Assembly (NCBI RefSeq): GCF_022347545.1
Contig: NZ_JAKREW010000011.1
Location: 62,001 to 126,000 of the forward strand
From: Terribium retamae
Lineage (GTDB): Bacteria; Pseudomonadota; Alphaproteobacteria; Rhizobiales; Rhizobiaceae
Direction of reading: 5' to 3'
DNA: 64,000 nucleotides
In this document: piece by piece, positions 43,934 to 52,866 of the stretch
How positions within the stretch are numbered: position 1 is the first letter of the stretch
Layout: each line of letters opens with the position of its first letter
Made by a program: the position numbers and the translations under genes
Notes under the pieces: generated by a model
The model's input: the letters and a program-made list of their open reading frames with translations, nothing else
What the model was told of the DNA's origin: nothing
Databases searched by the model: none

Positions 43934-45214
43934 CTATTTGAAAACGCTCGGCAGCCAGAGCGAGAGCGCAGGTATGTAGGTGACGAGGCCTAATACCACG
44001 AGGCCGGCGGCATAGAAGGGCCAGATCGATCGCATTGCCTCCCAGACCGAGATCTTGCCGACGGCACAGGCGACGAACTGCACCGCCCCCACCGGTGGCG
44101 TGTTCAGCCCGATGCCGAAATTCAGGATCATAATGACGCCGAAATGCACCGGGTCGATGCCGTAGGCCACCGCTACCGGCAGGAAGATCGGCGTGCAGAT
44201 GATGATGGTCGGCCCCATGTCCATGAAGGTGCCCAGCACCAGCATCAGCACATTGATCAGCAACAGGATGATGATCGGGTTGTCGGAAATCGTGTTCATC
44301 CAGGCAATCAGCGATGCCGGCACGCGCAGGAATGCCATGAGCCAGGAAAACGCCGCCGCCATGCCGATGATCAGGAGCACCATCGCGGTCGTGCGCACCG
44401 CGCCGAAGGTGGCATGCACGAAGTCGTTCCAGGTCATGCGGCGGTAGACGAAGGCAGTGACCGCAAGGGCATAGAGCACGGCAATGCAGGAACTTTCCGT
44501 CGCCGTGAACACGCCGGAGCGGACGCCGCCGAAGATGATGCCGATTAGAAGCAGGCCAGGAATCGAGATCAGGAAATATTGGCCGACCTTGGCAAATCCT
44601 GGAAACGGTTCGGTCGGATAGCCGCGCGAGCGCGCCACGAAATAAGCCGTCACCATCAAGGCTGCGGCATAGAGCAAGCCAGGGATGACACCGGCGGTGA
44701 ACAGGTCGGCAATCGAAATCTTTCCGCCGGCCGAGATCGAATAGATGATCATGTTGTGCGAGGGCGGCAGCATCAGCGCGATCAATGCCGCCATCGAGGT
44801 TATGTTGACGGCATAATCGGCGCCATAGCCGCGCTGTTTCATCTGCGGGATCATCACGCCACCGACGGCCGCCGCTTCAGCAACGGCGGAGCCGGAGATA
44901 CCGCCGAACAGCGTGGCGGTGACGATGTTGACCTGACCGAGGCCGCCTCGGATATGGCCGACCAGTGAAGCTGCGAAGGCGATGATCTTCTGCGCTATGC
45001 CGCCGCGCACCATCAGGTCCCCGGCGTAGATGAAGAAGGGGATGGCCAGCAGCGAAAAGACGCTCATGCCGGAGTTGAGGCGCTGGAAGATCACCAGCGG
45101 CGGCAGGCCCATGTAGAGCACTGTGGCGAAGGAGGCGACACCGAGGCAGAAGGCGATCGGCGTGCCGATCAGCATCAGCAGCGTGAAGACACCGAACAGG
45201 ATCAGGATTTCCAT
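43934..45214 (-). CDS. TRAP transporter large permease (DctM)
   Basis: A 426-residue inner-membrane protein with about 12 helices, including family segments GTPIAFCLG, GGISGSAVAEAAAVGGVMIP and LPPSHNMIIYS. It forms the sodium-driven transport channel with the small DctQ subunit encoded 4 bp upstream. The likely cargo is a uronate, judged from the operon. Confidence 0.95.
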   Translation of the reverse strand: MEILILFGVFTLLMLIGTPIAFCLGVASFATVLYMGLPPLVIFQRLNSGMSVFSLLAIPFFIYAGDLMVRGGIAQKIIAFAASLVGHIRGGLGQVNIVTATLFGGISGSAVAEAAAVGGVMIPQMKQRGYGADYAVNITSMAALIALMLPPSHNMIIYSISAGGKISIADLFTAGVIPGLLYAAALMVTAYFVARSRGYPTEPFPGFAKVGQYFLISIPGLLLIGIIFGGVRSGVFTATESSCIAVLYALAVTAFVYRRMTWNDFVHATFGAVRTTAMVLLIIGMAAAFSWLMAFLRVPASLIAWMNTISDNPIIILLLINVLMLVLGTFMDMGPTIIICTPIFLPVAVAYGIDPVHFGVIMILNFGIGLNTPPVGAVQFVACAVGKISVWEAMRSIWPFYAAGLVVLGLVTYIPALSLWLPSVFK

Positions 45215-45218
45215 CGCG

Positions 45219-45779
45219 TCAGGCCTTCACTTTGGCGGTGTCGAGTTCGGCGGCGACTTCCGCCGGCGGCAGTTCGTCGAGGATGTCGTCGATCGGCTGG
45301 CCGGCGAGCCGCAGCACCATGCGCTCCAGCGAAAACAGGCAGATCAGTGTGCCGCCAGCGACCAGCGGCACGTAGTCCCAGCCGCCCGAGATTCGCAGCG
45401 ACGGCAGCGTGGTGTTCCAGGTCAGCATGACGAGTTGGGAGCCATACCAGACCATGCCTATGCCGAAGGCGAAGGCGACGATGTCGGAGATCATGCGTAG
45501 CCATGCCTTGCCGCCCTTGGGCATGACATAGAGCAGGACATCGAAGCCCATGTGATAGTTCTCGCGCACGCCGACGGCCGCGCCCAGAAAGATAAACCAG
45601 CTCATCAGCATGACGGCGCCAGGTTCAGTCCAGCTCGGCGAGTCGTTCAGCACGTAGCGGCAGAACACCTGCCAGGCGACGATTGCCGTCATAACCACAA
45701 GGCCTGCGCCTGCCAGCCACAGTGACAGCGTACTTAGCCAGGAAAGCGCCTTGGCCGATCTTTCCAGTTTTGCAGGCAT
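45219..45779 (-). CDS. TRAP transporter small permease (DctQ)
   Basis: A 186-residue four-helix membrane protein. The start at 45779 (MPAKLERSAKALSW) has GGGAG about 9 bases upstream. Family marks are VFCRYVLNDSPSWTEPGAV and the GVRENYHMGFDVL loop. Downstream dctM begins after 4 bp. Upstream, a strong hairpin separates it from the binding-protein gene, which probably lowers its expression relative to DctP. Confidence 0.92.
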   Translation of the reverse strand: MPAKLERSAKALSWLSTLSLWLAGAGLVVMTAIVAWQVFCRYVLNDSPSWTEPGAVMLMSWFIFLGAAVGVRENYHMGFDVLLYVMPKGGKAWLRMISDIVAFAFGIGMVWYGSQLVMLTWNTTLPSLRISGGWDYVPLVAGGTLICLFSLERMVLRLAGQPIDDILDELPPAEVAAELDTAKVKA

Positions 45780-45837
45780 GCTCTTGTCTCCCGGAGGGGA
45801 CGGGCAGGCAACTGGGCCCGCCCACTGGAGTGTTTCT

Positions 45838-45885
45838 GCGCATCGCGCTTTCCGAAAATCGATTCCGATTTTCGGGCCGATGCGC
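45838..45885. repeat. Intercistronic rhizobial palindrome between dctP and dctQ
   Basis: Nested dyad: inner arms CCGAAAATCG/CGATTTTCGG with loop ATTC (45852-45875) and outer arms GCGCATCG/CGATGCGC (45838-45845, 45878-45885). It is of the kind dispersed through rhizobial genomes. As RNA it would form a stable hairpin in the operon. Confidence 0.75.
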
Positions 45886-45892
45886 GGCTGCG

Positions 45893-46870
45893 TCACTGAA
45901 CGGCCTGGACGTCTTCGACCAGCTTCTTCAGCACCGGGTCGGTGATGTGCTTGTCGTAGACGGGGTTCATGGCATCGATGAAGCCCTGCTTGTCCGGCGT
46001 GGTTATCTTGGCGCCGGCCGCTTCAACCTTGGAACGGGACTCGGCGGTCTTGGCGGCCCACAATTCGCGCTGCTTGGCGACACTGTCCTTGGCTGCCTGT
46101 TTGAAGATCGCCTGGTCTTCCGGCGTCAGCTTGTCGAAGGCGGCCTTGTTCATCACGAACACCTCCGGAAGGATCGTGTGCTCGTCGAGCGAGAAATTCT
46201 TCGCCACCTCGAAATGCTTGGCCGTGTCGTAGCTCGGGAAATTATTTTCCGCGCCGTCGATAACCCCGGTTTCGATGGCTGAATAGACTTCACCATAAGG
46301 CATGGGCGTGGCGTTGGCGCCAAGCGCCGCGACCATATCGACGAAGATGTCCGACTGGATGACGCGGAACTTCAGGCCCTTCATGTCGGCCACCGAATTG
46401 ATCGGTTTCTGCTTGTTGTAGAAGGAGCGCGCACCGGCATCGTAGAAGGCAAGCGCCACCAGCCCCGCCGGCTCGAACGCCGCCTTGATCTGGTCGCCAA
46501 TGGCGCCGTCCATCACCTTGTGCATATGCTCTTCCGAGCGGAAGATGTAAGGCAATGCTGGGACGATGGTTTCCTTCACCGTGCCGTTGAAGGGCGCCAT
46601 GGAAACGCGGTTGAGCTCGATGACGCCCGAGCGCACCTGTTCGATCGTGTCCTTCTCCTCGCCGAGCTGGGCCGAGTGATAGACCTCGACGGCGTAACGT
46701 CCGGCCGTGCGTTCCTTGACCAGTTCACCGAAGTATTTGACCCCCTCGACGGTCGGATAGCCGTCGGGATGCGTATCAGACGATTTCAGCACCGTCTGGG
46801 CAAGTGCGGTGCCGGTCGTCAGCGATGCGGCGAGCAGCGCCAGACCGGCCAGTTTCGAAAAATGCAGCAT
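45893..46870 (-). CDS. TRAP transporter solute-binding protein (DctP)
   Basis: A 325-residue periplasmic protein with a signal peptide ending at about residue 24 (TGTALA-QT). DctP marks are the GGI/GELVKERTAGRYAVEVY segment, PLPYIFRS-type strand (ALPYIFRSEEHMHKV) and the conserved arginine stretch LKFRVIQSDIFVDM that clamps the carboxylate. Uronate binding is inferred from the operon. It is the most upstream transporter gene, 64 bp after uxaC. Confidence 0.93.
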   Translation of the reverse strand: MLHFSKLAGLALLAASLTTGTALAQTVLKSSDTHPDGYPTVEGVKYFGELVKERTAGRYAVEVYHSAQLGEEKDTIEQVRSGVIELNRVSMAPFNGTVKETIVPALPYIFRSEEHMHKVMDGAIGDQIKAAFEPAGLVALAFYDAGARSFYNKQKPINSVADMKGLKFRVIQSDIFVDMVAALGANATPMPYGEVYSAIETGVIDGAENNFPSYDTAKHFEVAKNFSLDEHTILPEVFVMNKAAFDKLTPEDQAIFKQAAKDSVAKQRELWAAKTAESRSKVEAAGAKITTPDKQGFIDAMNPVYDKHITDPVLKKLVEDVQAVQ

Positions 46871-46907
46871 CGGTTCCTCCCATTTATATCGGTAAAAACA
46901 AAAAGTT

Positions 46908-46937
46908 AGAGCGTTCCGCGGAAACGGAAACGCGCTA
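46908..46937. repeat. Intergenic palindromic repeat (copy 2) at the uxaC stop
   Basis: On the minus strand the uxaC TAG stop runs into CGCGTTTCCGTTT and then GGAACGCTCTAA. It shares TAG-N-GCGTTTCCGTTT with the element after the nitroreductase gene (9084-9120). Confidence 0.55.
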
Positions 46938-48344
46938 GAGTCGGTATGCTTTCTTTGCCAGCGTGTAGGCCAGTTCCGGCGCCAGCTCGCACGCCTCGTC
47001 CTCCCTCAGGCGATGCTCTGAAACGAGGCGGGCGAGAAAGGCACAGTCGACCCGGCGCGCCACGTCGTGGCGTGCCGGTATGGATGGAAAGGCACGGGTG
47101 TCGTCATTGAAGCCGACGGTGTTGTAGAAGCCGGCGGTTTCGGTGGTCATCTCGCGAAAGCGGCGCATGCCTTCCGGGCTGTCGTGAAACCACCAGGCAG
47201 GCCCGAGCTTCAGCGCCGGATAGACACCGGCCAGCGGCGCCAGTTCGCGCGCATAGCTGGACTCGTCCAGCGTGAAGACGATGACCGTGAGGTCGCGCTC
47301 AAGACCGACTGCGTCGAGCAATGGCTTCAGCGCGGCGACATAGTCGGTGGAGGTCGGAATATCGAATCCCTTGTCGCGGCCGAACCGCTTGAGCATCGAC
47401 GGCGAGTGGTTGCGCCAGGACCCAGGATGGACCTGCAGCACCAGCCCATCGTCCAGGCTCATCTTCGCCATCTCGGTAAGCATCTGGGCGCGGAACAGTC
47501 GGCGCTCACGTTCGTCGGTAGAACCGGCGCGGATACGGTTGAACAGTTCCTGCGCAGCCGCCCGCGAGAGATTGGCCGTCTCCGCCGTGGCATGGCCGTG
47601 GTCAGTCGACGTGGCGCCGCAGCTCTTGAAGTAGGCCCGGCGCTGGCGATGCGCGTCGAGATAGCCGGCCCAGCTGCCTGTATCGCAGCCGGTGATTTCG
47701 CCGAGGCGGTCGAGATTGCCTGCAAAGCCGTCGAAATCGGGATCAACCACTGCGTCCGGCCGGTAGGCCGTGATGACGCGACCCTGCCAGCCGCTCTCAC
47801 GGATCTGGCGGTGCCAGGCAAGGTCATCCAGCGCGCCGTCGGTGGTAGCGATGACCTCGATGTTGAAACGCTCGAACAGCGCGCGCGGCCGGAACTCCTC
47901 GCGCTGCAGGCATTCGGCGATCGCGTCGTAGTGTCGGTCCGCGTTCGCCGCGGTCAGCGGTTCGGTGACTCCGAAGAGATCAGACAAGACATAGTCGAAC
48001 CAAAGCCGGGTCGGCGTACCCCGGAACAGAAAATAATTCTCAGCAAACAGACGCCAGATCTTGCGACCGTCTGTCTCGACCGGCGCGCCATCGAGCACAG
48101 GGACGCCGAGATCTTCCAGCCTGACGCCTTGGCTGAAGAGCATGCGGAAAACATAGTGATCCGGCACGATCAGAAGCTGCGCCGGGTCCGGGAACGGCTC
48201 ATTGAGCGCATACCAGCGCGGCTCGGTGTGGCCATGCGGGCTGACGATCGGCAGGGATTTAACGAGACCGTAGAGCTCGCGCGCTATCCGGCGGACCGAA
48301 GGTTCGGCCGGAAACAGCAAGTCTGGATCGACAAGCGAACTCAT
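46935..48344 (-). CDS. uxaC: Glucuronate (uronate) isomerase
   Basis: A 469-residue TIM-barrel amidohydrolase-superfamily isomerase of the standard UxaC length. The N-terminal metal site SPHGHTEP, the FRGTPTRLWFDY segment, the LQVHPGSWRNHSPS core and the late GFNDDTRAFPSIPARHDVARR block are all typical. It isomerises D-glucuronate to D-fructuronate, and galacturonate to tagaturonate. It is the first gene of the minus-strand uronate operon and faces uxuB. Confidence 0.95.
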   Translation of the reverse strand: MSSLVDPDLLFPAEPSVRRIARELYGLVKSLPIVSPHGHTEPRWYALNEPFPDPAQLLIVPDHYVFRMLFSQGVRLEDLGVPVLDGAPVETDGRKIWRLFAENYFLFRGTPTRLWFDYVLSDLFGVTEPLTAANADRHYDAIAECLQREEFRPRALFERFNIEVIATTDGALDDLAWHRQIRESGWQGRVITAYRPDAVVDPDFDGFAGNLDRLGEITGCDTGSWAGYLDAHRQRRAYFKSCGATSTDHGHATAETANLSRAAAQELFNRIRAGSTDERERRLFRAQMLTEMAKMSLDDGLVLQVHPGSWRNHSPSMLKRFGRDKGFDIPTSTDYVAALKPLLDAVGLERDLTVIVFTLDESSYARELAPLAGVYPALKLGPAWWFHDSPEGMRRFREMTTETAGFYNTVGFNDDTRAFPSIPARHDVARRVDCAFLARLVSEHRLREDEACELAPELAYTLAKKAYRL

Positions 48345-48406
48345 GATGACCGTGCCGCTCCTCCTTCGGCGCTTTAATGGCTAGGAGCGGCACGAGGTAA
48401 TGTCAA

Positions 48407-48431
48407 CATACAAAAACTGTAATGTTGTATG
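48407..48431. promoter_or_regulatory. Candidate operator CATACAA-N11-TTGTATG
   Basis: 7-bp inverted repeat centred about 75 bp upstream of uxaC and about 118 bp upstream of the uxuB leader. A second, overlapping dyad (CAACAT at 48404, ATGTTG at 48422) lies within it. It is the best candidate site for the GntR regulator of this operon. Confidence 0.55.
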
Positions 48432-48536
48432 ATAAGTTTGTTGCGCCCCACCAGAACGCGGTGTAGGCAGCGAAGGAAAGGTTGCTAAAACAGAAGAGCG
48501 TTCGGCCTGTCCTGCAGCGACCTCGGGAGGAACAAC

Positions 48537-48560
48537 ATGACAAAGCGAGCCGTCGCGTGA
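48537..48560 (+). CDS. Seven-codon minicistron overlapping the uxuB start
   Basis: ATG at 48537 with an excellent GGGAGG site six bases upstream encodes only MTKRAVA and stops with TGA at 48558. That TGA overlaps the GTG start of the uxuB frame (GTGA). It is either a translational-coupling leader or the mark of a frameshift near the 5' end of uxuB. Confidence 0.5.
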   Translation: MTKRAVA

Positions 48561-50026
48561 CGGACCTGTCCAATGCATCACTCGCTGCTTTGCCGGCAGA
48601 TATCGCGCGTCCGGGCTACGATCGCTCGGCTGTAACGCCAGGCATCGTACATCTCGGCGTCGGCGCCTTCCATCGCGCACACCAGGCCATTTATGTCGAC
48701 GACTGTCTGGCCGCTGGCGAAACCGGCTGGGGTATCGTCGGGGCATCGCTGCGCAGTCCGGATACACGCGACGCGCTGGCGCCGCAGGACTGCCTCTACT
48801 CGCTTGCGGTGCGCGATGGCCAAGGCGAGAGTTTGCGGGTTGTCGGCTCGATCCTGTCGCTTCTCGTTGCGCCGGAAAATCCGGAGAGATTGCTGGAAGC
48901 ACTCTGCCTGCCGTCGGTGCACATCGTCACGCTGACCGTCACGGAAAAAGCATATTTGCGCAACGCGGCCGGAGATCTCGACTTGGCCCATGCCGACGTC
49001 ATGTGGGACCTGGCCCATCACGACCGCTCGAAAACTGTTTACGGCTTCATCGTTGAGGCTGTGGCTCGCCGACAGGCCGCCGGTATTGGGCCATTCACCG
49101 TGCTTTCCTGCGACAACCTGCCGGCCAATGGCAAAACGCTGCGCCGCCTGCTGCTGCAATTCGCCGAAGCCCGCGACGCGAAGCTTGCCGCCCAGGTCGA
49201 ACAATCGATCGCCTTCCCGTCGAGCATGGTCGACCGCATCGTGCCAGCGACAACCGACGCCGACCGCACGCGCGTAGCCGCTGCGCTTGGCGTTGCGGAT
49301 GCCTGGCCGGTGCGGACCGAGCCGTTCAGTCAATGGGTGGTCGAGGACCGTTTTCCTGCGGGCCGCCCGGCCTGGGAGCGCTTCGGCGTCACTATGGTGG
49401 ACGATGTCGGCCCCTTCGAAGACATGAAGCTTCGCCTGCTCAACGGCTCGCACTCGGCGATCGCCTATCTCGGCTTGCTCTCCGGCCATGAGACGGTAGC
49501 CGATGCCTTCTCTGACCCAATGATACGGCGTTTCGTACAAGGCCTCTGGAACGAGGCCATCCCCACTCTGCCCGACAATGCCGGCCTTGACCCAAAGGCC
49601 TATATCGGAAAACTGACCGATCGCTACGACAATCCAGCCTTGCAACACCGCACCGCGCAGATCGCTAATGACGGAAGCCAGAAACTGCCGCAGCGCATCG
49701 TGGCAACGGCTGTCGAACAACTTCGGCGCGGCGGCGCGATCGATCACCTGGCACTGGTTGTTGCTGCTTGGATCGCGGCTTGTGAGGCTCGTGGAGGTGC
49801 ACTCGACGCGGATCTGTTCACCGATCCGCTCGACGCACAGCTTGCAGGCGTGTTCGCCGGCTTATCGTCCGCCGCCGCCGACACAGTCTCGCAGGTGTTC
49901 GACCGTACCGGCTTTGCCACGGGACAAGCGGAGCGACCGGACCTGCAAAGGGCGGTGAGCGCTCATCTCGATGTCATTCGCAACGCCGGTATCGGTGCCG
50001 CGATCGCAACTCTCGCGGAGGGCTAG
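48557..50026 (+). CDS. uxuB: D-fructuronate reductase (mannitol dehydrogenase family)
   Basis: A 489-residue member of the long-chain mannitol dehydrogenase family. It has the NAD-binding segment VHLGVGAFHRAHQA, the LSCDNLPANG motif, and the catalytic lysine region DMKLRLLNGSHSAIAY. It reduces D-fructuronate to D-mannonate. The first possible in-frame start with family-like sequence is GTG 48557, which has no SD of its own; the good SD belongs to an out-of-frame ATG 20 bases upstream. It is followed directly by uxuA (TAG-ATG). Confidence 0.9.
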   Translation: MTDLSNASLAALPADIARPGYDRSAVTPGIVHLGVGAFHRAHQAIYVDDCLAAGETGWGIVGASLRSPDTRDALAPQDCLYSLAVRDGQGESLRVVGSILSLLVAPENPERLLEALCLPSVHIVTLTVTEKAYLRNAAGDLDLAHADVMWDLAHHDRSKTVYGFIVEAVARRQAAGIGPFTVLSCDNLPANGKTLRRLLLQFAEARDAKLAAQVEQSIAFPSSMVDRIVPATTDADRTRVAAALGVADAWPVRTEPFSQWVVEDRFPAGRPAWERFGVTMVDDVGPFEDMKLRLLNGSHSAIAYLGLLSGHETVADAFSDPMIRRFVQGLWNEAIPTLPDNAGLDPKAYIGKLTDRYDNPALQHRTAQIANDGSQKLPQRIVATAVEQLRRGGAIDHLALVVAAWIAACEARGGALDADLFTDPLDAQLAGVFAGLSSAAADTVSQVFDRTGFATGQAERPDLQRAVSAHLDVIRNAGIGAAIATLAEG

Positions 50027-51223
50027 ATGAAACAGACCTGGCGCTGGTTCGGGCCCGACGATCCGGTTAAGCTCGCGCATGTCAGGCAGGCCGGCGCCAC
50101 CGGCATCGTCAGCGCGCTGCATCACATAAATGATGGCCGTGCCTGGCCGGGCGACGAGATCGCCAAACGCAAGGCTGAGATCGAGCAGGCTGGGCTCACC
50201 TGGTCTGTGGTCGAAAGCATCATCGTGCACGAAGAGATCAAGACCCGCACCGGCCGCTACCGTGACTGGATCGAGAACTACAAGCAATCGATCCGCGCCG
50301 TCGCCAGGGCCGGCATCCGCACGGTCTGCTACAATTTCATGGCCATTACCGACTGGACGCGCACGGATCTCGATTTCGCCATGCCGCATGGCGGCACGGC
50401 GCTTCGCTTCGATGCTGTCGACTTCTGCGCTTATGACGTACTGGTGCTGAAACGCGCCGGCGCCGAGGCAGATCACCCGCCCGAGCGTGTCGAGGCCGCC
50501 CGGTGGCGGCTGGCCAAGAAGAGCGAAAGCGCGCTCGCGACACTGGAACAGAACCTCATCGGCTGGGTGCCTGCACGGGAATTCATCTTCGACCGCGACA
50601 GCTTCCGGCGCGCGCTCGACGTCTATCGTGACATCTCGCTGGAGGATTTCCGCGACAACCTCTTTGCTTTCCTGCGCGAGATCGTCCCGGTGGCTGAGGA
50701 GGTCGGCGTGCGCATGGCGATCCATCCCGACGATCCGCCCTTCCCGATCTTCGGCCTGCCACGGGTGGTCTCGACGGCGGCCGACGCTCGCAAGCTGCTC
50801 GATGCCTGTCGCTCGCCATCGAACGGGCTGACGCTATGTGCCGGCTCCTATGGCGCCAACGCTGCCAACGATCTCGTTGCCATGGCCAAGGAATTCGCGC
50901 CCGACATCCATTTCGCGCATCTGCGCAATGTCACCAAGGAGCCCGATGGATCGTTCCACGAAGCCGAGCACCTGGAAGGCGACACCAATATGGTGAGGCT
51001 GGTGGCGGCCTTGATGCGGGAGGAAGCACGACGAAAGGCCGAAGGCCGCACCGACTGGCAGATCCCGATGCGGCCCGACCACGGCCACGCCATTGTCGAC
51101 GACATCGGCAAGAAGGTGAACCCGGGCTACTCCTGCATCGGCCGCCTGAAGGGCCTGGCGGAGCTGCGCGGCATCATGCGCAGCTTCGAGACATTTGGCA
51201 TTCCGGGCGAGGCAAGCCGGTGA
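50027..51223 (+). CDS. uxuA: Mannonate dehydratase
   Basis: A 398-residue TIM-barrel enzyme of the UxuA family, starting at the base after the uxuB stop. Typical parts are [14 protein letters not shown], the [11 protein letters not shown] segment, [14 protein letters not shown], the metal site [17 protein letters not shown] and HFAHLRN, and the C-terminal DHGHAI. It dehydrates D-mannonate to 2-keto-3-deoxygluconate. It overlaps the next gene by 4 bp (GTGA). KDG kinase and aldolase genes are not in the window. Confidence 0.96.
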   Translation: MKQTWRWFGPDDPVKLAHVRQAGATGIVSALHHINDGRAWPGDEIAKRKAEIEQAGLTWSVVESIIVHEEIKTRTGRYRDWIENYKQSIRAVARAGIRTVCYNFMAITDWTRTDLDFAMPHGGTALRFDAVDFCAYDVLVLKRAGAEADHPPERVEAARWRLAKKSESALATLEQNLIGWVPAREFIFDRDSFRRALDVYRDISLEDFRDNLFAFLREIVPVAEEVGVRMAIHPDDPPFPIFGLPRVVSTAADARKLLDACRSPSNGLTLCAGSYGANAANDLVAMAKEFAPDIHFAHLRNVTKEPDGSFHEAEHLEGDTNMVRLVAALMREEARRKAEGRTDWQIPMRPDHGHAIVDDIGKKVNPGYSCIGRLKGLAELRGIMRSFETFGIPGEASR

Positions 51224-52251
51224 GCAGGCTGCGCCTCGGGGTGATCGGTCTCGGCATGGCTGCGGCGCCGCATGCGCAAAGCCTGCTCGACCTCGCCAGC
51301 CGCGTCGAAGTGGTTGCTGCCTACAGCCCGACGCAAACCCGGCGCGAGGTCTTCGCCAAAAATTACCGCCTGCCTACCTGCGAAGACTCAGCCACGATCT
51401 TCGATGACAGCAGCATCGATGCCGTTCTGATCCTGACGCCGCCCAACACGCATCTCGATCTGGTGCAGCGTGCAGCGGCAGCCGGCAAACACGTCTTGCT
51501 GGAAAAGCCACTAGAGACCAGTCTCGAACGTGCCGAGACGCTTGTCGCAGCGGCAGACGCTGCTGATGTCAAGCTGGGCGTGGTGCTGCAGCATCGTTTC
51601 CGGCCGACCGGCGTTGCACTGGGCGAATTGGTGAGCAGCGGTCGGCTCGGCACGCTTGTCAGCGCCTCCGCCCGCCTGACCAACTGGCGGCCGCAAAGTT
51701 ATTACGACCAGCCCGGGCGCGGCACCAAAGCGCGTGATGGCGGCGGCGTGCTGCTGACCCAGGCGATCCACACGCTCGACCTGCTGATCTCGGCAGCCGG
51801 CCTGCCGGATGAAGTGACCGCCTATGCTGTGACGAGCCCGGTGCACCGCATGGAGACCGAGGATCTGGTGGCGGGCGCGATGCGCTTCGGCAACGGTGCC
51901 ATCGGCTCGATCACCGCCACCACTTCCGCCTATCCCGGCTATCCGGACGCTATCGACATCATAGGCACGAAGGGCATGGCGAGGCTCGATGGCATCAAGC
52001 TGTCAGCCGCGTTCCATGACGGCAGTGACTACCACTTCGAAGACGAAGGCGTCGGTGGAGGTACGGGTGCCGATCCGATGGCGTTTTCCCATCAGCATCA
52101 CCGCGCGGTCCTCGCCGATTTCCTCGACGCAGTCGAAATGGGACGTCAACCCAAGGTCAGCGGCCATGAGGCGCTGAAGGTGCACAAGCTGATCAATGCG
52201 CTGCTGCACTCTGCGGACACTGGGAGCCCACAACCGGTTTTGCGTCGCTAG
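51220..52251 (+). CDS. Gfo/Idh/MocA-family oxidoreductase
   Basis: A 343-residue NAD(P)-dependent oxidoreductase. The GTG at 51220 overlaps the uxuA stop, so it is translationally coupled. The Rossmann start is [15 protein letters not shown]; the EKPLE motif (LLEKPLETS) supplies the catalytic lysine, and the [16 protein letters not shown] region the histidine. The substrate is not known; in uronate operons members of this family act on uronic acids or their lactones, or on galactosides. The 3' end overlaps the convergent phosphatase gene by 4 bp. Confidence 0.9.
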   Translation: MSRLRLGVIGLGMAAAPHAQSLLDLASRVEVVAAYSPTQTRREVFAKNYRLPTCEDSATIFDDSSIDAVLILTPPNTHLDLVQRAAAAGKHVLLEKPLETSLERAETLVAAADAADVKLGVVLQHRFRPTGVALGELVSSGRLGTLVSASARLTNWRPQSYYDQPGRGTKARDGGGVLLTQAIHTLDLLISAAGLPDEVTAYAVTSPVHRMETEDLVAGAMRFGNGAIGSITATTSAYPGYPDAIDIIGTKGMARLDGIKLSAAFHDGSDYHFEDEGVGGGTGADPMAFSHQHHRAVLADFLDAVEMGRQPKVSGHEALKVHKLINALLHSADTGSPQPVLRR

Positions 52252-52856
52252 CGCAACGCGCACGTCGACTTGCCATCTCCAGCTGACGGCTTCCATGCCG
52301 CCAATGCCTGGCGGCAAAGATCGAGCATGGCAGGCTGCGGCTGGGTGTCATCGAGCCCACGGCATGATCGAACGTGGAGCAGCGCATCCTCGAAAGCCGG
52401 GAAGCGCTCAGGTCGCGCAAGGTGCAGATAAAGCGCAATGGTGCCGGCGGAACGGCTGCGCCCGCCCCGGCAATGCACCAGCACATTGCCAGCCCGGTGC
52501 GGCGGATAATGTGCCTTGCCCGGACTTTTCTGGTTGACGATCCCGTACAGGACCAACACGGCCCCGAGCAGATGGTGGGCGATGTTGCCCGGTCCGTCGA
52601 TCAGGCCGATATGCGTGCGCCTGACGATAGTGCCGTCGCCGAGCGCCAGCGGCGGCATCTCGACGTTCACCGCCAGGTTCATCGTCGAGGTGATGCCGTT
52701 GCGCAAAAGCAGTTCGGCATCGTTCGCGGCAACCGCGTTGCCAATGAACAGCGTCTTTCCTTCGTCGTCGATATCCGCGAGCACGGGCAGCAGAACCGGG
52801 AGACGATCTTCCTCTTCCTCGGTTATCGGCCGGTTGTCACTGTGGTTGATGTTCAT
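52248..52856 (-). CDS. Dual-specificity/tyrosine phosphatase-family protein
   Basis: A 202-residue cysteine phosphatase. The P-loop HC-x5-R is intact (H128-C129-RGGRS-R135, followed by SAG), with the general-acid aspartate plausibly in the LIDGPGN loop. It is the last gene of the ABC-importer operon, 10 bp after the MBL-fold hydrolase gene. Prokaryotic members attack phosphoproteins, phosphoinositides or small phosphoesters. Pairing with an importer suggests a small imported phosphoester rather than protein signalling, which is inference. Confidence 0.85.
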   Translation of the reverse strand: MNINHSDNRPITEEEEDRLPVLLPVLADIDDEGKTLFIGNAVAANDAELLLRNGITSTMNLAVNVEMPPLALGDGTIVRRTHIGLIDGPGNIAHHLLGAVLVLYGIVNQKSPGKAHYPPHRAGNVLVHCRGGRSRSAGTIALYLHLARPERFPAFEDALLHVRSCRGLDDTQPQPAMLDLCRQALAAWKPSAGDGKSTCALR

Positions 52857-52866
52857 GCTCGCAGTC

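Noticed and set aside
47067-48377. 436-codon plus-strand frame
   Set aside because: Antisense shadow of uxaC with no recognisable motif.
48578-49747. 389-codon minus-strand frame
   Set aside because: Antisense shadow of uxuB; the plus strand encodes the intact family motifs.
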